Source: Mariniblastus sp. (lineage in GTDB: Bacteria > Planctomycetota > Planctomycetia > Pirellulales > Pirellulaceae). From it: a stretch of 40,651 nucleotides of DNA. Below are positions 1-9,401 of the stretch, piece by piece. Each line of letters opens with the position of its first letter. Position 1 is the stretch's first letter. Below the pieces are notes generated by a model. That model was not told the origin of the DNA. It worked only from the letters and a program-made list of their open reading frames with translations, and did not search any database. Both the position numbers and the translations under genes were made by a program. The stretch spans positions 1-40,651 of the forward strand of contig JAPKBL010000038.1 in assembly GCA_028823415.1 (NCBI GenBank), in the 5' to 3' direction.

Positions 1-28
1 TTTTGGGGCGATCCTTTTGGGGCGATCC
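1..28. repeat. Tandem duplication of a 14-mer
   Basis: The unit TTTTGGGGCGATCC occurs twice in immediate succession (1-14 and 15-28). A second, imperfect 10-base tandem pair (TCTCAATTGA / TCTCAATTCA) lies at 60-79 and runs into the gltD stop codon. Both sit just downstream of gltD. They may be replication slippage; no function is evident. Confidence 0.7.
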
Positions 29-76
29 TTTACGGCCTTCTCTCAATCAACCGTGCCGGTCTCAATTGATCTCAAT

Positions 77-1543
77 TCAAGCAAAAGTGCCTAGGTACTG
101 GTCGCAGACATCAGCGGCCTGTCTTCCCTCTCGAATCGCCCAAACCACGAGACTTTGCCCGCGGCGACAATCGCCGGCGGCGAAAACGCCCGGTTGGCTC
201 GTTTCGTAATCTGAGGTATTAGCAAGAATGTTTGACCGTGGTCCAATTTCCAGACCGAACGCTTCGGAAATTCCCGGCTCAGGGCCTGTAAAACCAAGTG
301 CTAAAAATACTAAATCTGCTTCAATCAATTTCTCGCTACCCGCAATTGGTGAAAACGGGGCAACTCCCGGACGCTCCAACCCCCAATCCACCTCCACCGT
401 TCTTAACGCAGTTAGATTCCAATCGGAGTCGGGAATAAATTCAACGGTTTCGACATTAAATGATCGAGGGTCTTGTCCAAAAATTGTCTTTACTTCAGCA
501 TGTCCATAGTCCGTTCGGAAAATCGAAGGCCATTGTGGCCAGGGATTAGAATCTGCCCGCGATTCTGGAGGCCGGTCAACGATTTCGAGATTAACGACGC
601 TCTTACAACCCTGCCTCATGGCAGTTCCAATACAGTCTGTGCCAGTATCGCCCCCGCCGATTACAACGACATTTTTATCCTTCGCGGAGATCGGGGAATT
701 CGTTCCGTCTAGCAATGAGGCGGTAGAGCCTCGGAGATAATCCATCGCGAAATGAATGCCATTGGTCGAGCGTCCTGGGATTTTAAGATCACGCGGCGCG
801 GTTGAACCAACACAGATCACGACAGCGTCGAATTGAGAACGGATATCATCTGCCGAAACAGTGACGCCAATCTCGATACACGTTTTGAAATGAATTCCCT
901 CCTTTCGCAGCAAGGTTATTCGACGTTGGACGACATCCTTATCTAGCTTCATATTGGGAATCCCATACATCAGCAACCCGCCAATTCGATCGTCACGCTC
1001 AAATACCGTTACCTCATGTCCTAATTGATTTAAGTTATCAGCCGCTGCGAGTCCAGCCGGCCCGGACCCTATCACGGCCACGGTTTTTCCAGAACGTTCC
1101 TCTGGAACTCGGGGCAATACCCATCCTTGAGAAAATCCACGATCAATGATGTTTCGTTCGATACTCTTGATCGTCACTGCAGGTTCGTTGATCCCAAGAA
1201 CACAAGAGCCTTCGCAAGGAGCTGGGCATACTCTGCCGGTGAATTCAGGGAAATTATTGGTTAGATGGAGACGATCAAGCGCCTCTTTCCACTTGCCGCG
1301 ATAGACGAGGTCGTTCCATTCCGGAATTAAGTTATTGACAGGGCAGCCGACCGCTAAGCGGTCGATCGTCTGTCCGGTATGGCAAAACGGAACGCCACAA
1401 TCCATGCAGCGCGCACCCTGACTCTGCAGATCACCCTCGTTGATTTGAACAAGAAACTCGTTCCAATCACCGATGCGAACGGCCGGATCGCGGTGATCTT
1501 CATCCATGCGATCAAATTCAATAAATCCCGTTGGTTTACCCAT
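77..1543 (-). CDS. gltD: Glutamate synthase (NADPH) small subunit
   Basis: This is the beta subunit of NADPH-dependent glutamate synthase. It takes electrons from NADPH through FAD and passes them through 4Fe-4S clusters to the GltB subunit, which makes glutamate from glutamine and 2-oxoglutarate in the cytoplasm. The 488-residue length is normal for the family. The N-terminal ferredoxin-like domain carries Cys46, Cys49, Cys54 and Cys67, then Cys106, Cys110 and Cys114 in [12 protein letters not shown]. The FAD-binding loop [10 protein letters not shown] is at about 157-166 and the NADPH-binding loop [11 protein letters not shown] at about 294-304. The ATG is preceded by AGGAG. It follows gltB on the same strand with a 50-base gap, so the two are almost certainly cotranscribed. 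The stop codon is TGA. Confidence 0.97.
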   Translation of the reverse strand: MGKPTGFIEFDRMDEDHRDPAVRIGDWNEFLVQINEGDLQSQGARCMDCGVPFCHTGQTIDRLAVGCPVNNLIPEWNDLVYRGKWKEALDRLHLTNNFPEFTGRVCPAPCEGSCVLGINEPAVTIKSIERNIIDRGFSQGWVLPRVPEERSGKTVAVIGSGPAGLAAADNLNQLGHEVTVFERDDRIGGLLMYGIPNMKLDKDVVQRRITLLRKEGIHFKTCIEIGVTVSADDIRSQFDAVVICVGSTAPRDLKIPGRSTNGIHFAMDYLRGSTASLLDGTNSPISAKDKNVVVIGGGDTGTDCIGTAMRQGCKSVVNLEIVDRPPESRADSNPWPQWPSIFRTDYGHAEVKTIFGQDPRSFNVETVEFIPDSDWNLTALRTVEVDWGLERPGVAPFSPIAGSEKLIEADLVFLALGFTGPEPGISEAFGLEIGPRSNILANTSDYETSQPGVFAAGDCRRGQSLVVWAIREGRQAADVCDQYLGTFA

Positions 1544-1593
1544 ATTCCTGCTGAGCTCCTTTTCCGCTAAACGACCGGACTAAAATACTGAAT

Positions 1594-4500
1594 TTACCGA
1601 TGCAAAGATTCCGCCTGTTTATTCTCAAGGATCTCTCGATATAAACTGGGAATGACTTTTTTAAAATTTCCGACTGCGGATTCCCAATTCTCGAGTATCT
1701 CCGTCGCAATTGTGGACTCGGTATAACGTGCATGTTTCTCGATCAGCCCATACAACTCATCCCGATCAACTTGGTTGTCGATAGTTGCAATTTCAACCAA
1801 TTCGAGATTCAGATTGTTCAAAAGACAATCACTAGGGTCATATAAATAGGCGATACCGCCGGACATTCCCGCGGCGAAATTACGACCGGTCGTCCCGAGG
1901 ATCACAATCCTCCCGCCTGTCATGTACTCACAGCCGTGGTCTCCCACGCCCTCGACCACCGCAACCGCGCCAGAATTCCGAACGGCAAACCGTTCCGCCG
2001 CGACGCCGCGAAAAAATGCTTCTCCTGCGGTCGCACCATACAGGGCAACGTTCCCAATGATGATATTCTTTTCGGCCGCAAATTTGGACTCTCTGGGCGG
2101 GCGCACGACCAATCGCCCACCGGACATGCCTTTTCCGACGTAGTCGTTGGCGTCGCCTTCGACTTCAATAGAAATTCCGCCCGATAAAAACGCGCCCAGG
2201 CTTTGGCCGGCCGAACCTTCAAAGCTAATAGATATTGTGTTCTCTGGCAGTCCATCAGGGCCGTGAGTTTTTACGACATGATGGCTCAGGATTGCACCGA
2301 CAGAACGATCCGTATTGCAAATTCTAGATTTGATCTCAACTCGCTGCCGACTCTGTATTGCGGCTTGCGACTGCTTGAGAAGATCCCAGTCCAGTACGTC
2401 ATCGAGGGCATGATCTTGATCGACGGTGCAATAAACTTGAACCCCATCATGGAATCCAACCGCCGGTGCGAGGAGTTTTGTGAGGTCGATACCTTGAGCC
2501 TTCCAATGCTCTACTGCATGATCCACATCGAGGGCATCGACCCTGCCGACCATTTCATTAATAGAACGAAAACCAAGTTCGGCCATGATTCCTCGAGCCT
2601 CTTCTGCCACCATAAACAGATAATTCATCACGTGTTCAGGCTTCCCTTTGAATTTCTTTCGGAGTTCTGAATCCTGCGTCGCGATTCCCACTGGACAAGT
2701 GTTTAAATGGCATTTTCGCATCATAATACAGCCCAAAGTGATCAGAGGGGCAGTTGCGAATCCATATTCCTCCGCGCCGAGCAATGTCGCAATCACGACG
2801 TCCCGCCCCGTCTTTAATTGACCGTCTGTCTGTAAGCGGATGCGGCTACGAAGATCATTCATCACAAGCGTCTGATGGGTCTCGGCTATTCCTAATTCCC
2901 AGGGCATCCCAGCGTGTTTAATACTGGTTAACGGCGAGGCTCCCGTTCCCCCACCGCTGCCGGAGACAAGAATGTTGTCCGCATGCGCCTTCGCGACACC
3001 GGCCGCAATCGTGCCAACGCCGACTTCTGACACAAGTTTAACACTGATCCTCGCCGTTGGATTCGCATTTTTTAAATCAAAAATAAGTTGAGCCAAATCC
3101 TCAATTGAATAAATGTCATGGTGCGGAGGAGGGCTAATTAAGGTAACGCCCGGGGTCGAGCGTCGAGTATCGGCAATGGTCTGATTTACTTTGTGGCCTG
3201 GTAACTCGCCGCCCTCACCTGGTTTGGCTCCTTGTGCCATCTTGATTTGAATCTCGTCTGCATTACTCAAATAATAGGCGGTGACACCAAATCGCCCGGA
3301 CGCAACTTGCTTGATTGCTGACCGTCGTAAGTCCCCATTCTCATCGGCTTTAAATCGCTCATAATTTTCACCGCCTTCGCCGGTATTACTTTTCCCTTCT
3401 AGACGATTCATAGCGATAGCGAGGGTCTCGTGCGCTTCGGCTGAGATCGATCCATAGCTCATCGCACCGGTGCAAAATCTTTTGACAATCTCTTTAGCCG
3501 ACTCCACCTGTTGTAGGGGAATCGATGTTCGGGTCCGAAATTTCAGGAGCCCACGCAAATGGCACTCGCGCGCCGTTTGTTCGTTGATTGCAGCGGAAAA
3601 CCGTTTGTAAGCGTCTGGGTCTCCCGCCCGGGCGGCCTGCTGAATATTTGCAATGTTTAACGGTGTCCAGGCGTGTTTCTCGCCGCCCTGTCGCCAATGC
3701 ACGGTTCCCTGTGTTTCCAGTTCACCGAGCGGCTGAGTAGCGCTTCCAACTTTTTCTGGGTATCCTAGCTCATGCCTTCGAAACGCTTCGCTTGAGAGCA
3801 CGTCAAACCCGACGCCCTCAATTCGGCTAGAAGTTCCTGGAAAGGATCTTTTTATCACTTCGGAATTAAGCCCGATCGCCTCAAAAATTCGCGCGCCTTT
3901 GTAACTCGCCAAGGTCGATATGCCCATTTTGGCGAGGACTTTCAGCATCCCCTTATGCACGCCTGTTCGATAGGCAGAGATGCATTGCTCCGGCGTCAAA
4001 TCCGAATCCGGTGCGTTTGTGTGGTGGTCGATAATAGCTTCTAGGGCGAGATATGGATGGATCGCATCGGCTCCGAATCCAGTTAAAAGACAATGATGGT
4101 GAACTTCCCGGGCTTCGCCGGTCTCTACGGCGATACCGATTCGAGTCCTGAGCTCCTTTGCCACCAAGTGATGGTGCACGGTACTCGTCGCGAGCAACGC
4201 GCTTAACGGGACACGCGTGGGGCCTACATTCCGGTCGGAGAGAATCAGTATTGCGCAGTGCGCTGAGATCGCGGCCTCAGATTCCTTGCAAATTCTTTTT
4301 AATGCGGCCGTAAATCCTTCTGGCCCCTCGTTCTTGTCGAACGTAATATCGATCGTTCGTGACTTCCAGCCACGGTAATCCATGCCCTTAATTCCGGCCA
4401 TCTGTTTAAAGTCGAGGATCGGATTGTCGAGAAGCAGTCGGTTACACTGCTTTTCGGTTGTTTCCAGGAGATTACCTTCCGGGCCAATATAGCACTCCAC

Positions 4501-6132
4501 CGACATCACAATCTCTTCACGAATGGAGTCAATTGGGGGATTCGTGACTTGCGCGAAAAGCTGGGAGAAATAATCATACAACAGTCGCGGCTTGTCGCTC
4601 AAACAGGCTAACGCCGCATCATTGCCCATCGACAGGATCGGATCCTTCTTCACTTTTACCAACGGCAATAACATAAATTGCATCGTTTCAGTGACGTAAC
4701 CAAAGGCCTTCATCTGGGAGAGTCGTTCGGCTGCCGGAAGCGGATCAATGGATTCGAACTGAGTTAAATTATCGAAGGTAATTCTCTGATCCCTCATCCA
4801 CTGAGCATAAGGGCGGCGATTGGAAATCTCTGTTTTTAGTTCCTCGTCTGACACGATCCGCTTGTTTTCGAAATCGACCAAAAACATCTTTCCGGGTTCC
4901 AGTCGTCCTTTTTTGATTATTTTTGAAGGGTCGATGTCGAGGACACCCACTTCGCTTGCCATGACAACTCGATTGTCGTCGGTTACATAGTAACGACTAG
5001 GGCGAAGCCCATTTCGATCGAGTACTGCTCCGATCATACGCCCGTCGGTGAAAGATATCGACGCGGGGCCATCCCACGGTTCTTGAAGACATGAATGGTA
5101 TTCATAAAACGCGCGTTTATCTTCGGGCATCGTGCGGTGGTTCCGCCAAGCCTCGGGGATCATCATCATGACCACCTCAGGCAGGTCGCGACCGGCCATC
5201 ATCAACAGCTCCATCGCGTTATCAAACTCACCCGAATCACTGCATCCCTGTTCAATCACAGGCATCACGGTTTTAAGTGGTGCATTAAAAACATCACTGG
5301 CCATCAAACCTTGTCGAGCAGCGATCCAGTTCCTATTACCTCGCAATGTATTGATCTCTCCATTGTGGGCCATCCACCGGAGCGGTTGGGCTCGAGACCA
5401 GTTAGGGAGTGTGTTTGTTGAAAATCGAGAATGCACCATCGCAAGATGGCTCTGATAGTCATCATCTTGCAAATCCACAAAAAATTGAGGCAACTGTGCC
5501 GTGGATAGCATTCCCTTATAGACAATTGTTCGGGAGGAAAGGGAACAAACATAAAATAAATCGGCAGAAGACATGCCGCTCGAACGTACCAATTTTGTCG
5601 TTGATTTTCGAATTTGATACAGACGACGCTCAAATTCCGTTTGACTAATACCCGTCTGGGAACCAATGAAAACTTGAAGGATTGTCGGCATGCTTCGAAT
5701 TGCCGTCGGGCCAATTCCGGACCCTGCCACGTCCACCGGCACCTCACGCCAAGCGATTAGTTTCTGTCCGAAACGATTCGTGTTCTGGGCAAAAATCAAC
5801 TTGCATTTTTCGCGTTCTTCTTCATCGGTTGGAAAGAAAACATTGCCAACTCCGACGAAAGGAAAATCGATCGGGAAACCAATTTGTTTAGCCAATTTGG
5901 CAACCAGCTTACTCGGTATGCCGGTCAGGATTCCCGCACCATCTCCTGTTTCCGGCTCACAACCGCAGGCGCCTCGATGTTCCATTCTCGATAAGATCCC
6001 ACACGCATCGACGACGATTTGACGCGAGGCAACGCCATCGATCTGAGCAACAAAACCCACGCCACAGCTGTCGTGTTCGTATTCAGGACTGTAGAGAGTA
6101 GTTTCCGCGCTAAACGGTCGTGGTGTGGTCAA
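1594..6132 (-). CDS. gltB: Glutamate synthase large subunit
   Basis: This is the alpha subunit of glutamate synthase. The N-terminal amidotransferase half releases ammonia from glutamine and the FMN/3Fe-4S half uses it to convert 2-oxoglutarate to glutamate. At 1512 residues it is full length. Cys23 in HDSCGVGF would be the N-terminal nucleophile after removal of a 22-residue propeptide. The amidotransferase domain spans about 23-420, the central domain about 450-750, the FMN domain about 800-1180 with the 3Fe-4S cysteines 1135, 1141 and 1146 (CIMMRKCHLNTC), and the GXGXG beta-helix about 1250-1450. No ATG is available in frame near the start; the start is TTG at 6132, supported by AAGGA seven bases upstream (6140-6144). 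gltD follows 50 bases downstream. Confidence 0.97.
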   Translation of the reverse strand: MTTPRPFSAETTLYSPEYEHDSCGVGFVAQIDGVASRQIVVDACGILSRMEHRGACGCEPETGDGAGILTGIPSKLVAKLAKQIGFPIDFPFVGVGNVFFPTDEEEREKCKLIFAQNTNRFGQKLIAWREVPVDVAGSGIGPTAIRSMPTILQVFIGSQTGISQTEFERRLYQIRKSTTKLVRSSGMSSADLFYVCSLSSRTIVYKGMLSTAQLPQFFVDLQDDDYQSHLAMVHSRFSTNTLPNWSRAQPLRWMAHNGEINTLRGNRNWIAARQGLMASDVFNAPLKTVMPVIEQGCSDSGEFDNAMELLMMAGRDLPEVVMMMIPEAWRNHRTMPEDKRAFYEYHSCLQEPWDGPASISFTDGRMIGAVLDRNGLRPSRYYVTDDNRVVMASEVGVLDIDPSKIIKKGRLEPGKMFLVDFENKRIVSDEELKTEISNRRPYAQWMRDQRITFDNLTQFESIDPLPAAERLSQMKAFGYVTETMQFMLLPLVKVKKDPILSMGNDAALACLSDKPRLLYDYFSQLFAQVTNPPIDSIREEIVMSVECYIGPEGNLLETTEKQCNRLLLDNPILDFKQMAGIKGMDYRGWKSRTIDITFDKNEGPEGFTAALKRICKESEAAISAHCAILILSDRNVGPTRVPLSALLATSTVHHHLVAKELRTRIGIAVETGEAREVHHHCLLTGFGADAIHPYLALEAIIDHHTNAPDSDLTPEQCISAYRTGVHKGMLKVLAKMGISTLASYKGARIFEAIGLNSEVIKRSFPGTSSRIEGVGFDVLSSEAFRRHELGYPEKVGSATQPLGELETQGTVHWRQGGEKHAWTPLNIANIQQAARAGDPDAYKRFSAAINEQTARECHLRGLLKFRTRTSIPLQQVESAKEIVKRFCTGAMSYGSISAEAHETLAIAMNRLEGKSNTGEGGENYERFKADENGDLRRSAIKQVASGRFGVTAYYLSNADEIQIKMAQGAKPGEGGELPGHKVNQTIADTRRSTPGVTLISPPPHHDIYSIEDLAQLIFDLKNANPTARISVKLVSEVGVGTIAAGVAKAHADNILVSGSGGGTGASPLTSIKHAGMPWELGIAETHQTLVMNDLRSRIRLQTDGQLKTGRDVVIATLLGAEEYGFATAPLITLGCIMMRKCHLNTCPVGIATQDSELRKKFKGKPEHVMNYLFMVAEEARGIMAELGFRSINEMVGRVDALDVDHAVEHWKAQGIDLTKLLAPAVGFHDGVQVYCTVDQDHALDDVLDWDLLKQSQAAIQSRQRVEIKSRICNTDRSVGAILSHHVVKTHGPDGLPENTISISFEGSAGQSLGAFLSGGISIEVEGDANDYVGKGMSGGRLVVRPPRESKFAAEKNIIIGNVALYGATAGEAFFRGVAAERFAVRNSGAVAVVEGVGDHGCEYMTGGRIVILGTTGRNFAAGMSGGIAYLYDPSDCLLNNLNLELVEIATIDNQVDRDELYGLIEKHARYTESTIATEILENWESAVGNFKKVIPSLYREILENKQAESLHR

Positions 6133-6666
6133 AATGCTATCCTTGTCGTACTTATCCGTTCGAGCGTTGATTTCACTTCGTATATCAAAACGAAAATGAA
6201 ATTTCAGGTTTTAGTCTTAAACCTTTCGTAAAAAATAAGCAAATCGACAAATAGGCAAAGGAAATGCTTTTCCCTTTACGCGGTTGTAACGGTAAATGCG
6301 TGCCAAATTTTCGAACTTTCCCCACGTACGTTTGATCGTTGTTGAGACTCGCCTCGCACGGAATTGAAAAATTTGATGATGGAATCGAGACGATCTGCGA
6401 TGCGACTTAATTTCTATGGCTAAATGTTCCAGCTGATTTTTGGTTAAGACTGTGAAACATCGATTTACTTAAACTCAATTTGAATATTAAGAAGGTGTCT
6501 TTAAGTGGATCCCACGGGTGGTCAGTGGCCCAAAGCCAGTCTTCCCGATAAATGGGGTTCTTCTTGAGGAATAGGCAAAAAATTGCCCGTTTTCAGTCTT
6601 CTGTGCCCATGTACGACGTGCGTTACAATAGCGGCCTGTAATTTAAACGTTTTCCCCGAGTTTCCG
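6133..6666. other. Divergent intergenic region (534 bp)
   Basis: This AT-rich gap separates gltB (minus) from the thioredoxin-like gene (plus) and must contain both promoters, but no clear -35/-10 pair stands out. A small inverted repeat (GGCAA, four A, TTGCC) lies at 6574-6587. The reading frame of the downstream gene stays open back to 6583, but that extension is rich in Cys and Pro and has no homology that I recognise, so I treat it as non-coding. I saw no RNA gene or recognisable riboswitch. Confidence 0.4.
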
Positions 6667-7728
6667 ATGAAATCAATCAGATCGAATTTGTTCAATTCAA
6701 CAATCGGCATTAAGCTTCCACTTTGTATCGCGGCCTTAATTCTAACCACGAACTGTCACGCTCAATCCACCTCCCAAATTCCAAGTGGAATCGCGTGGCA
6801 CGGCGTTCTGACAGACGGCCTTGCCGATGCTAAGGCTACCAATCGGCCAATCATGCTTTTGTCGGCTGCCCCACAGTGTGCCGGCGTACCGGGAATGTGG
6901 TGACCGGGCAAACAAAATATGGACAGGAGTTTCCTGTCGAACGACCAAGTCATTGAAGCATCTCGTAATTTCGTTTGCATACGGCTGGCCACTTATGAGG
7001 ATGAAGCAGAAGCGGAATTTTTGAGAACTGTTTATGTTGGGAGAACTGGGGATCTTGAAAATACTGTCTTTGTGTTAATGACCCCAGATACGAAAGAGAA
7101 CCTCTGCCGACCAGGACGGAGTCCAAATTTTGCTTTTCGATCTCCAACCAGTTTGGCTACCGAGATGAACAAGATCGCAAAACAATACAAAGCCTCCGAG
7201 ACCGGATCCAACCCGATTCTACCTCAACTAAAAGACGTCCGATTGGGTTTAAACGTCAGCTCATGCGATGGATTACCGTCTGTTGTCTGCGTGGCAGACG
7301 ATGACAACCCCGCCGACTTTATGCACAGCTTACTCGCGCCGATGGCGTACTCAAAAGATCTTGCGGGTAAATTCGTGTATTCGACAACCTCGGATTCATC
7401 CATGTTAGAATCAGTCAAAAATTATAACGGCCAACCGGGAATCCTTTTGATTGAGCCAGGCGAATACGGACTGGACGGCCAATTGGTGAAATTCTTCAGC
7501 CCGTCGACAAAATCTGAGGTACTTGAGAAAGCCTTAACCGAGTACGCGAATGCGTCCGGCAAGGTTTCCAAAAACCACTCGCTCCATGTCCGGACTGGAA
7601 TGAGAGAAGGCAAGGTCTGGAAAACCGAAATACCGATTGAGGACCAGGGAACATTGCAGGCAATGCAAAGAACAAATCGGTCCTCAGGTCGCGGAGCGCC
7701 CGGCGGCAGGAGGCCGGGAGGTAACTAA
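6667..7728 (+). CDS. Exported thioredoxin-like protein with in-frame TGA; candidate selenoprotein
   Basis: The frame opening at ATG 6667 meets TGA at 6901-6903 and then continues without another stop to 7728. The whole frame is 353 residues with the TGA at residue 79. Residues 1-32 look like a signal peptide ending near CHAQS. Residues about 44-150 read like a thioredoxin fold: a helix (LADAKATNRP), strand PIMLL, a redox-site stretch with Cys71 and the TGA residue in VPGMW-x-PGK, helix SNDQVIEASR, strand FVCIRLAT, strand NTVFVLM and GRS. The tail is Gly/Arg-rich. Protein-like sequence on both sides of the TGA, in the same frame, indicates one protein. A hairpin just after the TGA matches the bacterial SECIS rule (separate entry). 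The alternatives are a recent nonsense mutation, a sequencing error for TGG, TGC or CGA, or two separate proteins; the downstream ATG at 6919 has no Shine-Dalgarno sequence and would lack the export signal and redox site. No sel genes are in the window. A terminator follows at 7750. Confidence 0.65.
6922..6938 (+). promoter_or_regulatory. SECIS-like hairpin after in-frame TGA
   Basis: GACAGGA (6922-6928), loop GTT (6929-6931), TCCTGTC (6932-6938) form a perfect 7-bp stem. Opening the last A-T pair gives a 6-bp stem with loop AGTTT. The apical loop starts 24-25 bases after the TGA (6901-6903) and has G among its first two bases. The published consensus for bacterial selenocysteine insertion elements requires a stem-loop whose apical loop lies about 16-37 nt downstream of UGA with a G in the first two loop positions, so this fits. 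A weak lower stem is possible between TGAC (6901-6904) and GTCA (6949-6952). The hairpin lies inside the coding frame, as bacterial SECIS elements do. Confidence 0.55.
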
Positions 7729-7749
7729 ATCTGTTAACTCGTGAGTAAT

Positions 7750-7782
7750 AAAAAAGGGTGTCTGTAAAGGGCACCCTTTTTT
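7750..7782 (+). terminator. Rho-independent terminator (probably bidirectional)
   Basis: AAAAAAGGGTG (7750-7760) pairs with CACCCTTTTTT (7772-7782) around an 11-base loop that can pair further (GGGTGTC with GGCACCC). The GC core is followed by six T on the plus strand, and by six T on the minus strand as well. It lies 22 bases after the thioredoxin-like gene and between convergent genes, so it could end both. Confidence 0.85.
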
Positions 7783-7798
7783 CATTGTCCAAACGCAG

Positions 7799-8545
7799 TC
7801 ATACCGTTGGCAGTTCGCCTCTCGCTTGATCATTTCGGTCTATTTCAGTGGTGTGTAAGATAGAGATTTTCTGCCAAATCTTTCTCGACAAGCCGGTCGT
7901 AAGAATTTCAAGTTCCGAAGCGGACGCCATTGCCACGCCGTCTTCAAATTCTTGAACATAAACGGCGGCAACTTTGCCCGTTAAAGAAAGCATTTCGCTG
8001 CAATAATTTAAATATCGTCGGAGCTCGAAATGAGTCATTTTCAAATCGGGAAATTTTCCGGTTCTGGAATAAATATTTGTTTTCGATATGCGGTGGGGAT
8101 CTTTAGTCAGTTGGTGCAGGTCAATCACGTGGGCAATGGAACGCAACTCGTGAAGTGCCTTCAACGCCCTGGCGCTCTTGTACCGAACCTCGACGGACAA
8201 AAGGAAGAAGATTGCAGCGCCAATCAGCACCACATCATTTAGGCCCGCCTCCATCAGGGTCACGACGGTTTCCAAATCCCACTGTTTTCCTGCATCGGAT
8301 TGAAAGTAGAAAAATGGAAAGATGGCACAAACAAAGATAACAACGCAGAATGCCCAAGTCAGATAGCGAATTCACATAACCGGCTTTCCAATCCAGTCAG
8401 CGCGATCTTCCATGTTTTTGGCGATCAAAGATAATTGACCACAGACTTTGTTTAATCCCGATTCAGGAAAACGCTCTTTAATTCGTTGATTTAATTTCTC
8501 AATTGTTTCAACGATTATTCTCGGCTTAAGGGTATCTACCGACAT
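7799..8545 (-). pseudogene. Two-helix membrane protein gene split by an in-frame TGA
   Basis: An ATG at 8545 opens a 57-codon frame (MSVDTLKPRI...IGKPVM) that ends in TGA at 8372-8374. The same frame then runs open without a start codon, beginning ATT CGC TAT CTG ACT TGG, through two hydrophobic segments (WAFCVVVIFVCAIFPFFYF and LNDVVLIGAAIFFLLSVEV) to a stop at 7799. Read together they give about 247 residues: a charged N-terminal helical part, TM1, a short loop, TM2, then a cytoplasmic part with ALKALHELRSIAHVIDLHQL, YLNYCSEMLSL and LTTGLSRKIWQKI. From memory this resembles an uncharacterised bacterial family encoded as one ORF of about this size, so the TGA looks like an interruption (TGG or CGA changed to TGA, or a sequence error). 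I see no SECIS-like hairpin after it. It follows udk on the same strand after 75 bases. Confidence 0.7.
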
Positions 8546-8620
8546 GTTGTTATACGAATTTGAATGAGTGTTTTTAGAGAAGTCAGCCCGTCACCTAGAT
8601 TGCCGAAAATTCTCTGCGGC

Positions 8621-9298
8621 TCAATTCTCTTCCAAAATGGAATGGATGTAATTTCGCAGAACTAAGGCGGCCGCCGCATTTTTGCCGCCGCCGGGGACAA
8701 CGAGATCTGCGTGAGTTTTGCCGGGATAAACGAATTGGTGAAACATGGGCCGAACGGTTTCGTGATATTGCTGCAAGACGGACTCTAGGGTTCGGCCCCG
8801 TTCATTGATGTCCCTGACGAGTCGACGGGACAGGCAGACATCTAAATCCACATCGACAAATATTTTTAGATTCAGCAGATTACGCAAATCTGGTTGGTGA
8901 AAAATTAAGATGCCTTCAACAATAAATACTTTCGCCGGCGATAATCTCGTAACCGTCGGACTTCTATTATGCTGCGAATAGTCGTATTGAGGCACCCCGA
9001 CACTATTTCCTAATGCCAATTCTGTCACGTGTTGCACTAAAAGTTCGTGCTCAAGTGCATCGGGGTGGTCATAATTGACAACCTCACGCTCCGCGAACGT
9101 CAGTCCGTCTCTGGATCGATAATAACAATCCTCGTTAATAATTTTGATCTGTTCCCCACCAAATTCTTGATCGCTTGAATCGCAAATCTGGGAAGCTAAC
9201 AGGCTCTTCCCCGAACCCGATGCACCAGCGATTCCGATAAATATTGGTTTTTGAAACACTTTTTTTTCTTTATCTAACTTGAATTTGGACATGACCAT
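8621..9298 (-). CDS. udk: Uridine kinase
   Basis: This enzyme phosphorylates uridine (and usually cytidine) with ATP or GTP in pyrimidine salvage. The P-loop GASGSGKS is at residues 25-32. Other family features are INEDCYYR with the acidic substrate-binding residue, NYDHPDALE, the segment VPQYDYSQHNR, VEGILIF and the lid region SRRLVRDINERGR. The C-terminal part PGKTHADLVVPGGG is also characteristic. At 225 residues it is the usual length. No Shine-Dalgarno sequence is seen at ATG 9298, and a second ATG two codons in is equally possible. It is divergent from the DUF481 gene at 9402. Confidence 0.92.
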   Translation of the reverse strand: MVMSKFKLDKEKKVFQKPIFIGIAGASGSGKSLLASQICDSSDQEFGGEQIKIINEDCYYRSRDGLTFAEREVVNYDHPDALEHELLVQHVTELALGNSVGVPQYDYSQHNRSPTVTRLSPAKVFIVEGILIFHQPDLRNLLNLKIFVDVDLDVCLSRRLVRDINERGRTLESVLQQYHETVRPMFHQFVYPGKTHADLVVPGGGKNAAAALVLRNYIHSILEEN

Positions 9299-9401
9299 CG
9301 GACTGTAAATTTTACACGCCAGCGACGATTCGGATTAGGCTTGTTCGTTTTTTTTGAACAGTCTATTGTCCTTGACCAAGTTAATTTTTTGAGGATTCGC
9401 C

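Noticed and set aside
5304..5747. 147-codon frame inside gltB
   Set aside because: Out-of-frame shadow of a clear full-length gltB.
6583..6666. Upstream extension of the thioredoxin-like gene frame
   Set aside because: The Cys-rich stretch would precede and spoil the signal peptide that begins at ATG 6667.
8345..8374. Selenocysteine at the TGA in the membrane-protein gene
   Set aside because: Only a 3-bp GCA-TTC-TGC stem is visible downstream, not a SECIS-like hairpin, and the site is next to a membrane helix, not a redox motif.
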